From: Amycolatopsis taiwanensis DSM 45107
GTDB taxonomy: Bacteria; Actinomycetota; Actinomycetes; Mycobacteriales; Pseudonocardiaceae
Direction: 5' to 3'
DNA length: 64,000 nt
NCBI RefSeq assembly: GCF_000519205.1
Contig: NZ_JAFB01000019.1
Location: 124,001 to 188,000, forward strand
The notes below the pieces were generated by a model. That model did not search any database. It was not told the origin of the DNA and saw nothing but the letters and a program-made list of their open reading frames with translations. The number at the start of each line of letters is the position of its first letter. Position 1 is the first letter of the stretch. This document shows positions 45,857 through 56,703 of this stretch, in pieces. A program made the position numbers and the translations under genes.

Positions 45857-46995
45857 GACTTACGCTCCCAGAAGGCCGGGCCGACCGGCTCGACGAAGTC
45901 GCTGCGGGCGACCAGATACCCGTCCGCACTCACCGTGATCGGCAGCTGGGGCAACGCACGGGTAGCCGGGCCGAAGATCGGCTTTCCGTAGTGTAGCGCG
46001 TCGAACTGCGATTGGTGGCACGGACAAAGGATGCGGTTGGTGCGCTGCTCGAACAGCGACGCCGGGCAACCCACGTGTGTGCAGATCTTGCTGTAGGCGT
46101 AGTACTCGCCGAAGTTGAAGTCCTCCTGCCCCTGGCGCTTGACCACGCGGGCCGCGTCCTCGGGCCGGAGCCGGATGAGCATGACCGGCGTGTCCGAGCG
46201 GTTGAAGACCGCCGAGAGCTTCTCCGGGTCGTTGCGCTCGGACTCGTGGAACGGGAAGACGGTCTCCATACCGCCGGCGTCCAGGTCCTCCGGGCGGAGC
46301 AGGACGATGTCGTGCGAGTTGCCGGTGTAGCGGCGCAGGTACACGACGTCGCCCGGGTGCTCCGGCCCCCACGGGGTGTGCCACAGCGTGTTCGCCGGGT
46401 CGGGCTCCGTCCACGGGTTCTTGATGAACGACGCGACCGGCAGCGCGACCAGACCAAGGCCGAGCGCGCCACCGCCGAGCGCGGCGCTGCGCTTGATCAG
46501 CGACCGGCGGGCGATGGTGCTGCGGTGACCCGCATCCTCCAGGTGCGCGACGATCGTCTTCCTGTCGATCTCCGACGAGCCCTCGCCGCCGCCGTCGTGA
46601 CGCTCCTGCACGGCCAGCTCGTGCGGGATGAACCTCTTGGTGTAGAGCAGGATCCCGACCCCGAGGCCGAGAATCGCGAGGCCGAGCGTGACCCCGAGCG
46701 CGGGGGTGTACAGGCTGTACCAGAAGGTTCCCTCGGCTTCCGGGGCCTTGTACCGCCAGACGTCGGGCCAGCACAGCAGCACCACGAACGCCAGCCCGGC
46801 CAGCCCGGCGAGCAGGAACCACAGCGCGACGCCGCGCTCAGCGCGCTTCTCCGCCCTGGTGCCCTTGACCGGCCACGGGTCCGGGTAGTCGACGATCTCC
46901 ACGCCGTCCAGCGCGCCGCCCAGCTTGAGCAGCTGGTCCCGGTCCATCTCGGCCAGTTCGGCTTCGGACGGCTCCCTTGCGTCCTTGCTATTCAT
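45853..46995 (-). CDS. qcrA: Rieske iron-sulfur subunit of the bc1 complex
   Basis: A 380-residue subunit with three membrane helices (actinobacterial type) and a C-terminal Rieske domain holding CTHVGC and CPCHQSQF, the ligands of the [2Fe-2S] cluster. ATG at 46993-46995 overlaps the qcrC stop by 4 bp, which fixes the start 6 codons below the longest frame. The [19 protein letters not shown] region before the last helix resembles a twin-arginine-exported Rieske N-terminus. Confidence 0.96.
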   Translation of the reverse strand: MNSKDAREPSEAELAEMDRDQLLKLGGALDGVEIVDYPDPWPVKGTRAEKRAERGVALWFLLAGLAGLAFVVLLCWPDVWRYKAPEAEGTFWYSLYTPALGVTLGLAILGLGVGILLYTKRFIPHELAVQERHDGGGEGSSEIDRKTIVAHLEDAGHRSTIARRSLIKRSAALGGGALGLGLVALPVASFIKNPWTEPDPANTLWHTPWGPEHPGDVVYLRRYTGNSHDIVLLRPEDLDAGGMETVFPFHESERNDPEKLSAVFNRSDTPVMLIRLRPEDAARVVKRQGQEDFNFGEYYAYSKICTHVGCPASLFEQRTNRILCPCHQSQFDALHYGKPIFGPATRALPQLPITVSADGYLVARSDFVEPVGPAFWERKS

Positions 46996-47810
46996 GCCCT
47001 CGATCCAATCCACAGGGTTACGCCGACGAGCGCAGCGATCCCCACGATCCAGGCGATGACGCCCTCGGACGCCGGGCCGAAGCCGTTGAGCGAATCACCG
47101 CCCGGGCTGTTGTTGCTGTCGGACACCGACTTGATGTAAGCGATGATGTCCTTCTTCTCCTCCGGCGAGAGCTGCCGGTCGGAGAACCTCGGCATGTTCT
47201 CCGGGCCGGTGAGCATCGCGGTGTAGATCTGGTCCTCGTTGGCCGGGTCGAGGTTCGGCGCGTACTTCCCGGCGGACAGCGCACCACCACGGCCGGTGAA
47301 GTTGTGGCACGAGGCGCAGTTGAGGCGGAACAGCTCGCCGCCGCGGGCCGGGTCGTTGCCGCGCAGCGCGGCGCCGGTCTCCGCGGGCCGCTGAGGACCA
47401 CCGCCGTTGGCCTGGATGTAGGCGCCGACCGCGTCGATCTCCTCCGGCGTGAGCTTCGGCGGCTTGCGGTCGGCCTGGGCCTCCTGGCGCACCAGGGGCA
47501 TCCGGCCGGACGAGGTCTGGAAGTACACCGCCGCGTCACCGACGCCGATCAGGCTCGGTCCGCGGTCCTGCACGCCCTGCAGGTTCGAGCCGTGGCAGGT
47601 GATGCAGGTGTTGTTGTAGACCTGCTCGCCAAGGCGCAGCTGCGCGGGATCGCCCTGCGCCTGCGCGGTTTGGGGCTTTGGCACGAACACGGCGTACGCC
47701 GCGCCCGCGCCGAGCAGCGCCATACCCAGCGCGAGCAGGCCGGCGAACCGCCTGCGCAGCTTGGTGCGCGCACGGAACCGGCGCTCGGAGGTCTTCTTGC
47801 TGGTGGTCAT
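46992..47810 (-). CDS. qcrC: Diheme cytochrome c subunit of the bc1 complex
   Basis: A 272-residue actinobacterial diheme cytochrome c. Two heme-attachment motifs, CITCH and CASCH, lie in separate domains facing the outside. An N-terminal membrane anchor and a C-terminal helix ([19 protein letters not shown]) bracket them. The protein replaces soluble cytochrome c and hands electrons directly to the aa3 oxidase. ATG at 47808-47810. Overlaps qcrA by 4 bp. Confidence 0.96.
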   Translation of the reverse strand: MTTSKKTSERRFRARTKLRRRFAGLLALGMALLGAGAAYAVFVPKPQTAQAQGDPAQLRLGEQVYNNTCITCHGSNLQGVQDRGPSLIGVGDAAVYFQTSSGRMPLVRQEAQADRKPPKLTPEEIDAVGAYIQANGGGPQRPAETGAALRGNDPARGGELFRLNCASCHNFTGRGGALSAGKYAPNLDPANEDQIYTAMLTGPENMPRFSDRQLSPEEKKDIIAYIKSVSDSNNSPGGDSLNGFGPASEGVIAWIVGIAALVGVTLWIGSRA

Positions 47811-47856
47811 CTCTGCGGCAACCCTTGCTGTCGGAATACGGAGGAGGGCCCTGCGG

Positions 47857-48480
47857 TCAGGGGAGGATCTCGATGACCGCGAACAGGCCAATCCACACGA
47901 TGTCGACGAAGTGCCAGTAGTACGACACCACGATCGCCGACGTCGCCTGCGCGGGCGTGAACTTGCTCAGCTTGGTGCGGATGAGCAGGTAGATGAACGC
48001 GACGAGCCCACCCGCCACATGCAGACCGTGGAAACCGGTCGCGACGAAGAAGATCGAGCCCCATGGGCCCGACGGGATGGTCACGCCTTCCTCGACCAGG
48101 CTGGCGTACTCACCCGCCTGACCAGCGAGAAAGATCGCGCCCATGATGAGGGTCACGACGTACCAGCGGCGCAGGCCGTAGACGTCCCCGCGCTCGGCGG
48201 CGAACACACCGAGCTGGCAGGTGAACGACGAGGCGACCAGGATGATCGTGAACGGCAGCGAGAACGGGATGTCCAGATGGATCGGCTCGCCGGTCGCCGG
48301 GTTGATCGGCGGCCAGACGCCCGTGGAGTTCTGCGCCTTGATCGTGAAGAACATCGCGAACAGGCCGGCGAAGAACATGAGCTCGCTGGAAAGCCACACA
48401 ATCGTGCCGACGCTGACCATGTTCGGCCGGTTCAGCGAGTGCACACGCTGGCTGATGGAGGGAGCTGTCACGAGTCGCAT
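47857..48480 (-). CDS. ctaE: Cytochrome c oxidase subunit III
   Basis: A 207-residue five-helix subunit of the aa3-type terminal oxidase ([55 protein letters not shown]). ATG at 48478-48480 follows AGAGGA by four bases. It is upstream of qcrCAB on the same strand, 46 bp away, and probably heads the operon ctaE-qcrC-qcrA-qcrB, as in mycobacteria. Confidence 0.96.
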   Translation of the reverse strand: MRLVTAPSISQRVHSLNRPNMVSVGTIVWLSSELMFFAGLFAMFFTIKAQNSTGVWPPINPATGEPIHLDIPFSLPFTIILVASSFTCQLGVFAAERGDVYGLRRWYVVTLIMGAIFLAGQAGEYASLVEEGVTIPSGPWGSIFFVATGFHGLHVAGGLVAFIYLLIRTKLSKFTPAQATSAIVVSYYWHFVDIVWIGLFAVIEILP

Positions 48481-48563
48481 TATGTCCTCTGGCAAACCGG
48501 CCCGCCGCGTCGGGTCTGGGGCATGCGAGTCAGGACCGCGGACGCGGTAGACGAGGAGTGGCC

Positions 48564-48980
48564 ATGAGCCCGCGGAATCGACTGTTTCGACTGTTCAGAA
48601 GGCCTGTGGAGGAAGAGCTGACGATCGACGCGCCCGATCTTGCCGTGGTGGCCGAGGCGTTCGATCCCGCGGAAGCCGATTCGGCCGTGCTGTGCAGGTC
48701 ACACCGCTGGAACCCGGCGCGCGCGGCCGTGCTGCGGCACCATCTCTCGCTTCCGGCGGAGGGCATCGATACCGCGGCACGGATCTTGGCTCAGGACGGC
48801 TACCAGCTGCGCATGGCGCCCGACCAGCGAGAATCCGGCGAGGTCACGCGGGTCCACGCGGTGCGCGTGCAGGTACTGGACGCCCTGGGTTGCGCCCAGG
48901 AACGCGCTCGGATGGCGGGGCTGGCACAGCGGCTCGGCGGCGACGCGCTGGGCTGGGACGCCCTGCAGCCGCCGGCGTGA
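48564..48980 (+). CDS. Conserved hypothetical protein
   Basis: A 138-residue soluble protein, acidic with Arg-rich ends ([23 protein letters not shown]). The stretch [28 protein letters not shown] gives it a compact alpha/beta look, slightly reminiscent of RraB-like proteins, but I cannot assign a family. GAGGAG lies five bases before ATG 48564. It is divergent from ctaE and followed by an atypical receiver gene and trpD. Confidence 0.65.
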   Translation: MSPRNRLFRLFRRPVEEELTIDAPDLAVVAEAFDPAEADSAVLCRSHRWNPARAAVLRHHLSLPAEGIDTAARILAQDGYQLRMAPDQRESGEVTRVHAVRVQVLDALGCAQERARMAGLAQRLGGDALGWDALQPPA

Positions 48981-49129
48981 ACCGGCAGGGTGAGATCGGA
49001 CACGTCCACCGCGGGGCCGGGCGAAAGCGCCATCTCGCCATGCGGCCGGGGCGGAAATCACGCCGCCGGTGGTAATCGGTGGCGGATTGGTGTTCGCAGC
49101 GGTGGGCGCGAACACTAGCATCTCCAGAC

Positions 49130-49540
49130 ATGAGCGAGCAGGCGATGAGGGTACTGGTGTTCAGCCACCGGGCGGACGTGCGCGAGTCGATCACCTCGGC
49201 CGTGGGCCGACGTCCGGCCGCCGACCTCGGCCGGGTCGAGTACGTGGAGGCCACGGGGGTCGGCGAGGTGATCACCGAGATGGACGAGGGCGACATCGAC
49301 CTCGCGATCCTCGACGGTGAGGCGCAGCCGACCGGCGGGATCGGGCTGTGCCGCCAGCTCAAGAACGAGATCGAGGACTGCCCACCTATCGTGGTCGCGG
49401 TGCGCCGCAAGGACGACCGGTGGCTGGCCACCTGGTCACAGGCCGACGCCGTGCTGGTGCACCCGCTCGACCCGCTGTCGGCCGCCGAGACTGTCGCCGA
49501 CGTCCTGCGGGGGCAACGCATTCCCACCGTGCACGCATGA
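49130..49540 (+). CDS. Atypical response-regulator receiver protein
   Basis: A 136-residue receiver-like domain with no output domain. The fold is recognisable ([40 protein letters not shown] with the phosphoacceptor-position Asp) but the usual lysine is replaced: [10 protein letters not shown] stands where xxKP is expected, and the early acidic pair is SH. Phosphorylation-independent signalling or ligand binding is possible. TAGCAT ends eight bases before ATG 49130. It lies 120 bp upstream of trpD in the same direction. Confidence 0.75.
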   Translation: MSEQAMRVLVFSHRADVRESITSAVGRRPAADLGRVEYVEATGVGEVITEMDEGDIDLAILDGEAQPTGGIGLCRQLKNEIEDCPPIVVAVRRKDDRWLATWSQADAVLVHPLDPLSAAETVADVLRGQRIPTVHA

Positions 49541-49661
49541 CGGGCGTTGTGACCCCCTTGGCGTGGCGGCGGGGCGCCCTCGTCGCGGCCTTGACTCGAT
49601 CCCCTACGCAGCGCCCCGCCGACACGGTCGCGGTCGCGCGCACACTCGCGAAGGAAACAGC

Positions 49662-50687
49662 GTGACCGACCAAACCTGGCCTGCCGTGCTCACCCGGCTC
49701 ATCGCCGGGGCCGACCTGTCCGAACAGGACGCCGCGTGGGCGATGGACCAGATCATGTCGGGCGCCGCGACGGAAGCGCAGATCGGTGCCTTCGCGGTCG
49801 CCCTGCGCGCCAAGGGCGAGACGCCCGAGGAGATTTCCGGTATGGCCGAGGCCATGCTCGCCCACGCGCACCGGGTACAGCTCGACCGGCCTGCCGTGGA
49901 CGTGGTCGGCACCGGGGGTGACCGGTCCGGCTCGGTCAACATCTCCACCATGTCCGCGCTCGTCGTGGCGGCCGCCGGGGTCCCGGTGGTCAAGCACGGC
50001 AACCGGTCGGCCTCGTCGAAATCCGGCGCCGCGGACGTGCTGGAGGCGCTCGGCGTCGCGATCTCCCTGCCCGCCGAGGGCGTGCGGCGCTGCGTGGCGG
50101 AACTGGGCATCGGCTTCTGCTTCGCGCCCGTGTTCCACCCTGGCTTCCGGCACGCCGGGCCGCCGCGCAGCCAGCTGGGCGTGCCGACGACGTTCAACCT
50201 GCTCGGCCCGCTGACCAACCCCGCCCAGCCGGGCGCCGGGCTGATCGGGTGCGCCTACCCGGACAAGGCCAGGGCGCTGGCGGAGGTGTTCGCCCGCCGC
50301 GGCGCCAGCGTGCTCGTGGTACGCGGCGACGACGGCCTCGACGAGATCACCACCACGACGAGCACGTCGGTGTGGGTCGTCTCCGGCGGCCAGGTCCGTG
50401 CAGAGCGCTTCGACGCATCCACTTTGGATATCCCACGGGCGGCCGCGGAAGACCTGCGCGGCGGGACGGCGGAGATCAACGCGGAGGTCGTGCGCGAACT
50501 GGTCGCCGGCAAGCCCGGACCGGTGCGCGACGCCGTGCTCATCAATGCCGCGGGCGCGGTGGCCGCGCACACCGGGTTCACCGCTTCCCTGACCGACGAC
50601 CTGGCCGCCGCCCTGTCCCGGGTGGCCGAGGCGATCGACTCCGGCGCCGCCGCGGAGCTGCTGACCCGCTGGTCTTCGTACCGCTAG
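49662..50687 (+). CDS. trpD: Anthranilate phosphoribosyltransferase
   Basis: Second step of tryptophan synthesis. The 341-residue enzyme has [21 protein letters not shown] for [43 protein letters not shown] and the metal-binding DEITTTT region. GTG at 49662-49664 follows AAGGAAAC. It is monocistronic or linked to the receiver gene upstream, away from other trp genes, which is usual for this chromosomal block. Confidence 0.96.
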   Translation: MTDQTWPAVLTRLIAGADLSEQDAAWAMDQIMSGAATEAQIGAFAVALRAKGETPEEISGMAEAMLAHAHRVQLDRPAVDVVGTGGDRSGSVNISTMSALVVAAAGVPVVKHGNRSASSKSGAADVLEALGVAISLPAEGVRRCVAELGIGFCFAPVFHPGFRHAGPPRSQLGVPTTFNLLGPLTNPAQPGAGLIGCAYPDKARALAEVFARRGASVLVVRGDDGLDEITTTTSTSVWVVSGGQVRAERFDASTLDIPRAAAEDLRGGTAEINAEVVRELVAGKPGPVRDAVLINAAGAVAAHTGFTASLTDDLAAALSRVAEAIDSGAAAELLTRWSSYR

Positions 50688-50726
50688 CAGACCGTCTCGC
50701 GTGACCTGCCAGGCGGTGCGGGTAGC

Positions 50727-50777
50727 GAAAGGGGCCGCGCGGGGATCTCCCGCACGGCCCCTTTCAAAATCTTTTTA
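50727..50777. terminator. Terminator downstream of trpD
   Basis: GAAAGGGGCCG (50727-50737) pairs with CGGCCCCTTTC (50755-50765), extended by GCGGG/CCCGC inside, and is followed by CAAAATCTTTTT. It serves trpD and may also stop the convergent ctaF transcript. Confidence 0.8.
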
Positions 50778-51194
50778 CTCGTGGTTGGGGCCGGTGTGGT
50801 ACTCGAAGACCAGCCCACCGACGGTGATCAGGATCAGCACGCCGGCAACGACGATCAGCCAGATGTGGAAGAACGCCAGCGCGATCCCGCAGGTGGCCAC
50901 CGCGGCGGCCATGCCGATCGGCCAGTAGCTGCCGGGGCTGAAGAAACCCATTTCGCCGGCGCCGTCGCTGACCTCGGCGTCCTCGCGGTCCTCGGGGCGA
51001 GGCTCGATGCGGCGTGAGACGAACCGGATGTAGCTGCCCGCGATGAGCGAGAGACCGCCGGTGAGGCCGAGCGCGACCACGCCGATCGGCTCGATGCCGA
51101 ACCCACTGAACTTGGCTGTGGTGACGCCGTAGATAACGGCGACAATCAAGCAGAATCCCGTGACCAGATCGAAAATCCGGGCTTCGACCTTCAT
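50775..51194 (-). CDS. ctaF: Cytochrome c oxidase subunit IV
   Basis: A 139-residue actinobacterial subunit with four membrane helices (ARIFDLVTGFCLIVAVIYGV, IEPIGVVALGLTGGLSLIAG, two C-terminal helices) and the conserved YWPIGMA loop. Part of the aa3 oxidase with CtaC, CtaD and CtaE. It starts 13 bp after ctaC on the same strand. Confidence 0.93.
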   Translation of the reverse strand: MKVEARIFDLVTGFCLIVAVIYGVTTAKFSGFGIEPIGVVALGLTGGLSLIAGSYIRFVSRRIEPRPEDREDAEVSDGAGEMGFFSPGSYWPIGMAAAVATCGIALAFFHIWLIVVAGVLILITVGGLVFEYHTGPNHE

Positions 51195-51207
51195 GGAGCT
51201 ATCCCTC

Positions 51208-52104
51208 TCAGCGGGCGGTGCGGTCGGTGTTGAACGGTTCTGTGGTCACCGCGTGGGGTGTGCACAACTCGCCACAGTTCAGCGCGGCCAGTGCCTCTGC
51301 CGCCGTGTTCGGCAACCCGGTGGCCGGGTTGACCTGCGTACGCAACTGAATGTAGCGCGCGTACTCGTCCGCCGGCAGGGCCCGGACCTCGAAGTTCATC
51401 ATCGAGTGATAAGTGCCGCACAGCTCGGCGCAGCGGCCGACGAAGGACCCGGGCCGGTCGATCGTGTTCTGGAACGAGGAGTCCTGGTTGTTCTTCTCCG
51501 GGTAGGGGAAGACGTCGCGCTTGAAGTTGAACTCCGGCACCCAGAACGAGTGGATCACGTCGGTGGAGCGCAGGTTGTACTGGATGGTCTTGCCGACCGG
51601 AACGACCAGGAGCGGGATCTCCGAGGAGCTGCCGATGGTCTTGATCATCTGACCATTGGCGTCCTTGGCCTCCGCCGGGTAGTCGAACTCCCAGTTCCAC
51701 TGGAAGGCGACCACGTCGACCGTCACGTCCGGGTTGGGCTTCTTGTCCAGCACCTGGCTTTCGGTCGTCGCGGTGAAGAAGAACAGCACGCAGACCATGA
51801 CCAGCGGCAGCACGACACAGAACAGTTCGAGCGGCACGTTGTACTGGAACTGGCGGGGCAGCGCGGTCGGGTCGGCGTTCTTCTTCCTGCGGTGGAAGGC
51901 CGAGGACCAGAAGATCAATCCCCACACGATCACGCCGACGACCAACGCCGCGATGACGGACCAGGTCCACAGCCAGCGCATCTTGGCGGCCTGCTCGGTG
52001 ACGCCGACCGGCCAGCCGAAGCGCAGCACCTCGTCACCCGAGCACCCAGTCGCCAGCAGCGCGACCAACCCGGCCAGCGCGGCGACCTTACCGACCCTCT
52101 TCAA
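51208..52104 (-). CDS. ctaC: Cytochrome c oxidase subunit II (lipoprotein)
   Basis: A 298-residue subunit carrying the CuA site: VPEFNFKRDVFPYPEKNNQD, GRCAELCGTYHSMMNFEVR with the Cys-Glu-Leu-Cys and His ligands. The N-terminal signal peptide ends in a lipobox LLATGC. The start is taken as TTG at 52102-52104 (MKRVGKVAALAGLV), which lies six bases after GAGGAGG; longer ATG frames have no ribosome site. Two helices anchor it. It receives electrons from QcrC. Confidence 0.93.
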   Translation of the reverse strand: MKRVGKVAALAGLVALLATGCSGDEVLRFGWPVGVTEQAAKMRWLWTWSVIAALVVGVIVWGLIFWSSAFHRRKKNADPTALPRQFQYNVPLELFCVVLPLVMVCVLFFFTATTESQVLDKKPNPDVTVDVVAFQWNWEFDYPAEAKDANGQMIKTIGSSSEIPLLVVPVGKTIQYNLRSTDVIHSFWVPEFNFKRDVFPYPEKNNQDSSFQNTIDRPGSFVGRCAELCGTYHSMMNFEVRALPADEYARYIQLRTQVNPATGLPNTAAEALAALNCGELCTPHAVTTEPFNTDRTAR

Positions 52105-52281
52105 CCCAGGCCTCCTCGATTTCTGGCGTGACAGCCGGAGTCTAGCTGTCGTGTTCACCGGGTCCGTTGAGGGTGGTGGTGGGAGACATTCCCGGCCGAC
52201 CAAGGGGTAACGGGTGACACAACGGCCGCCCGGCATACTGGGCGCCCGACAACCAGTGACGACGCAAGGGTGTGAGTACAC

Positions 52282-54216
52282 GTGTGCGGCCTGCTTGGAC
52301 TGGTCTGTGCCAGTGAGAACGACGCTGCCAAGGCCCGTGACGCGCTCGGCGCTGCCCTGCGCTGCCAGCGCCACCGCGGCCCGGACGAGACCGACACCTG
52401 GGCCGACGCCGAGGTCGTCTACGGCTTCAACCGGCTCGCGTTCATCGACGTCGAGCACGCCCATCAGCCGCTGACCTGGGGTCCGCCGGAGTCACCCCAC
52501 CGTTACACGCTGAACTTCAACGGCGAGATCTACAACTACCTCGAGCTGCGCGAAGAGCTCACCGCCGAGCACGGTGCGAAATTCGCCACAGCCGGCGACG
52601 GCGAAGCGATCGTGGCGGCCTACCACTACTGGGGCCCGGCCGCGGTGAGCCGGCTGCGCGGCATGTTCGCGTTCCTGCTCTGGGACGCCGACGAAAAGGT
52701 CCTCTTCGGAGCGCGCGACCCGTTCGGCATCAAGCCGCTGTTCTACTCGTCGGGTCCCGGTGGCACGGCGTTCTCCAGTGAGAAGAAGAGCCTGCTCGAG
52801 CTGTCTACTGTGCTCGGTGTACGTGAGGAACTCGACACCAAGGCGCTGCAGCACTACCTCACGCTGCAGTACGTGCCCGAGCCCGAGTCGCTGCACACGG
52901 GCATCCGCAGGATCGAGTCGGGAACCTCGTTCACCGTCTCGCCGGGCGGCAAGCTGACCCAGGAACGCTATTTCTTCCCGGTGTTCAACGCGACACCGGT
53001 GCGCTCCGAGGCCGAGGCCACGGCGCTGCACGAGCGGATCGCCGCGGCGATGCGGGACTCGGTCGCCAAGCACATGATCGCCGACCCGGACATCACGGTG
53101 GGCACGTTCCTCTCCGGCGGCATCGACTCGACCGCGATCGCGGCGCTGGCCAAGGAGCAGAACCCGAATCTCATCGCGTTCACCACCGGCTTCGAGCGCG
53201 AGGGCTACTCCGAAGTGGACGTGGCGGCCGAGTCGGCGGCCGCGATCGGCGTGAAGCACGTGATCCGCACGGTGTCAGCCGACGAGATGATGGACACGCT
53301 GCCGCTGATCGTCTGGTACCTCGACGACCCGGTGGCCGACCCGGCGCTGGTGCCCTTGTGGTTCATCGCACGCGAGGCCCGCAAGCACGTCAAGGCGGTG
53401 CTCTCCGGCGAAGGCTCGGACGAGCTGTTCGGCGGTTACACCATCTACAACGAGCCGATCTCACTCGCGCCGTTCGAGAAGGTGCCGGGCGGGGTGCGGC
53501 GGCTGCTCGGCAAGGTGTCGGAGAAGATCCCCGAAGGGACCCGCGGCAAGGACCTGCTGCGGCGAGGCTCACTGACCCTTGAGGAGCGTTACTACGGCAA
53601 CGCGCGGATCTTCCGCGACGACCAGTTGCGGGGTGTGCTCCGCAACTTCGTCGAAGGGGTCGGGCATCGCGACGTCACCGCCGAGCACTACCGGACGTCG
53701 GCGGGCTGGGACCCGGTGGCGCGGATGCAGCACGTGGACCTGTTCACCTGGCTGCGCGGCGACATCCTGGTCAAGGCGGACAAGGTGACCATGGCGAACT
53801 CGCTGGAGCTGCGGGTGCCGTTCCTGGACGCCGAGGTGTTCAAGGTCGCGGCGAGTATCCCGTTGGAGCAGAAGGTCACCCGCGAGACCACCAAGTACGC
53901 GCTGCGGCGGGCGCTGGAGGGGATCGTGCCCGGGCACGTGCTCAACCGTCGCAAGCTGGGTTTCCCGGTGCCGATCCGGTTGTGGCTGCGGGACGAGATG
54001 TACGACTGGGCGCGGGGCATCATCAACGACTCCGGCACCGGCGCGCTGCTCGACAAGGCCGCGGTGCTGCGGCTGCTGGAGGAGCACAAGGCCGGGACCC
54101 TGGACCACAGCCGCCGGCTGTGGGCCCTGCTGGTCTTCATGGTGTGGCACGGCATCTTCATCGAGCACCGCATCAAGCCCGAGGTGCCCGAGCCCGCCTA
54201 CCCGGTGCGGATCTGA
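52282..54216 (+). CDS. asnB: Asparagine synthase (glutamine-hydrolysing)
   Basis: A 644-residue AsnB with N-terminal glutamine amidotransferase (Cys2 nucleophile in MCGLLGLV, then HRGPDE, NFNGEIYNYLELR, GDGEAIVAAY) and C-terminal ATP-PPi synthase domain (GTFLSGGIDSTAIAALA, LSGEGSDELFGGY, LVKADKVTMANSLELRVPFLD). GTG at 52282. Divergent from ctaC; convergent with the adenosine kinase gene. Confidence 0.95.
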   Translation: MCGLLGLVCASENDAAKARDALGAALRCQRHRGPDETDTWADAEVVYGFNRLAFIDVEHAHQPLTWGPPESPHRYTLNFNGEIYNYLELREELTAEHGAKFATAGDGEAIVAAYHYWGPAAVSRLRGMFAFLLWDADEKVLFGARDPFGIKPLFYSSGPGGTAFSSEKKSLLELSTVLGVREELDTKALQHYLTLQYVPEPESLHTGIRRIESGTSFTVSPGGKLTQERYFFPVFNATPVRSEAEATALHERIAAAMRDSVAKHMIADPDITVGTFLSGGIDSTAIAALAKEQNPNLIAFTTGFEREGYSEVDVAAESAAAIGVKHVIRTVSADEMMDTLPLIVWYLDDPVADPALVPLWFIAREARKHVKAVLSGEGSDELFGGYTIYNEPISLAPFEKVPGGVRRLLGKVSEKIPEGTRGKDLLRRGSLTLEERYYGNARIFRDDQLRGVLRNFVEGVGHRDVTAEHYRTSAGWDPVARMQHVDLFTWLRGDILVKADKVTMANSLELRVPFLDAEVFKVAASIPLEQKVTRETTKYALRRALEGIVPGHVLNRRKLGFPVPIRLWLRDEMYDWARGIINDSGTGALLDKAAVLRLLEEHKAGTLDHSRRLWALLVFMVWHGIFIEHRIKPEVPEPAYPVRI

Positions 54217-54222
54217 GGCGTG

Positions 54223-54249
54223 CAGGGTGGGGGCGCCGCCCCCACCCTG
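54223..54249. terminator. Terminator downstream of asnB
   Basis: CAGGGTGGGGGCG (54223-54235) and CGCCCCCACCCTG (54237-54249) form a perfect 13-bp stem around a single C (54236). Seven bases after the asnB stop. Confidence 0.7.
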
Positions 54250-54319
54250 AACCCCTTGACAGCGCTGCCCCTGCGGGATAGCAACCCACACTGGGCTGGG
54301 GACAAGCGCCCAGACCCCC

Positions 54320-55363
<1,044 letters not shown>

Positions 55364-55483
55364 CTACCGGTAGGTAGAGCTGTCGTGGCTCCCCTGCGCG
55401 CTCCGGCGCCCGGGGAATGGATCGTCGATGACGCCTGCCACCCGCGCGTGACCGGCCTTGACGAGTAGTGCGGAAAAAGCGAA

Positions 55484-55505
55484 GCGGGGTCCCGAAGGAC
55501 CCCGC
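55484..55505 (-). terminator. Terminator downstream of erpA
   Basis: GCGGGGTCC and GGACCCCGC around a CGAA/TTCG loop, followed on the minus strand by TTCGCTTTTTCC. Stops the erpA transcript. Confidence 0.85.
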
Positions 55506-55516
55506 ACGCCGCTGCC

Positions 55517-55891
55517 TCAGTGGAACGAGTCCCCGCACGCGCACGATCCGGTGGCGTTCGGGTTGTCGATCGTGAAGCCCTGCTTCTCGATGCTGTCCAC
55601 GAAGTCGATCACGGCGCCCTGCACGTACGGCGCGCTCATCCGGTCGACGGCCACACGCAGGCCGTCGAAGTCGCGGAACAGGTCGCCGTCGAGCGTGCGC
55701 TCGTCGAAGAACAGCTGGTACCGCAGGCCCGCGCAGCCGCCGGGCTGGACTGCGATCCGCAGGTGCATGTCATCGCGGCCCTCTTGCTCCAGCAGGGCCT
55801 TCGCCTTGGCGGCCGCGGCGTCGGTCAGGTTCACGCCGTGGGTGGCCTCGCCGGCCTCGGCCTGGGTGCCGGTCTGCTCAGCGGTCGTCAT
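55517..55891 (-). CDS. erpA: Iron-sulfur cluster insertion protein (ErpA/HesB family)
   Basis: A 124-residue A-type carrier with the three conserved cysteines: one in PGGCAGLRYQL and two in GSCACGDSF near the C-terminus. These proteins deliver [2Fe-2S]/[4Fe-4S] clusters to targets; NadA and other clusters in this window could be clients. ATG at 55889-55891. Confidence 0.92.
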   Translation of the reverse strand: MTTAEQTGTQAEAGEATHGVNLTDAAAAKAKALLEQEGRDDMHLRIAVQPGGCAGLRYQLFFDERTLDGDLFRDFDGLRVAVDRMSAPYVQGAVIDFVDSIEKQGFTIDNPNATGSCACGDSFH

Positions 55892-56018
55892 TGCACTCCC
55901 TCGGTCTTGCGTGCGGCGGGCACGACATTCGTCCTGGTGAACACAACAACCGTGGTGCCCGATCTGTTCCATGGTTACATACCGGTCGACCGCGTGAACA
56001 CCTGCGCCGGACCTGGAA

Positions 56019-56030
56019 TATCCTGACCGG
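56019..56030 (+). promoter_or_regulatory. Leaderless promoter (-10) of the DUF3043 gene
   Basis: TATCCT at 56019-56024, six bases, then GTG at 56031. Confidence 0.45.
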
Positions 56031-56693
56031 GTGAGATTCCTACGTCGCAGCGGCACTACCACCGAAGAGAGCCCGCAGGCCGCCCAGGATGCGGACGCGT
56101 CGAGTATCGAATCTCACACCAACAACAAGGGCTATACCCCCGGCAAGGGCCGCGCCACCCCCTCGCGGCGCGAGGCCGAAGGCAAGCGTCGTGGCCCGGT
56201 CGCGCCGCCGCCCCGCACCATGCGCGAGGCGATGAAGCGCAACAAGGAGTTGCGGAAGGCGAACCCGAACTACAAGGCCGAGCGGCGGGCCGAGGTGCGC
56301 GAGCGCCAGCGGCGCATGGCCGAGGGCGACGAGCGCTACCTGCTGCCCCGCGACCGGGGACCGGTCAAGGCCCACGTGCGTGACCTGGTCGACTCGCGAC
56401 GCAACTTCGCCGGCCTGTTCATGCCGATGGGCGTGCTGATGATCGTCCTGCTGGTGGTGCCGTTGGCCATCGTCCAGCAGTACGGAACGCTGTTGTTCCT
56501 CGTGCTGCTGCTCAGCATGGCCGTCGACGGGTTCCTGTCCGGCCGGCGGATCAGCAGGCAGGTGCGGGCCAAGTTCCCCAAGGAGACGATCAGCGGCCGG
56601 TCCGTCGGCTGGTACGCGTTCGTCCGGTCCACGCAGATCCGCAAGCTGCGGATTCCCAAGCCGCGCGTCAAGCCCGGCGACACCGTCTCCTGA
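56031..56693 (+). CDS. DUF3043-family membrane protein
   Basis: A 220-residue protein: a highly charged N-terminal 110 residues (KGRATPSRREAEGKRRGPVA, KRNKELRKANPNYKAERRAEVRERQR), two membrane helices (about 125-165) and a basic C-terminus. Conserved in mycobacteria at this position (Rv2206) with unknown role. GTG at 56031, six bases after TATCCT. Confidence 0.85.
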   Translation: MRFLRRSGTTTEESPQAAQDADASSIESHTNNKGYTPGKGRATPSRREAEGKRRGPVAPPPRTMREAMKRNKELRKANPNYKAERRAEVRERQRRMAEGDERYLLPRDRGPVKAHVRDLVDSRRNFAGLFMPMGVLMIVLLVVPLAIVQQYGTLLFLVLLLSMAVDGFLSGRRISRQVRAKFPKETISGRSVGWYAFVRSTQIRKLRIPKPRVKPGDTVS

Positions 56694-56703
56694 TCGCCCG
56701 CCG

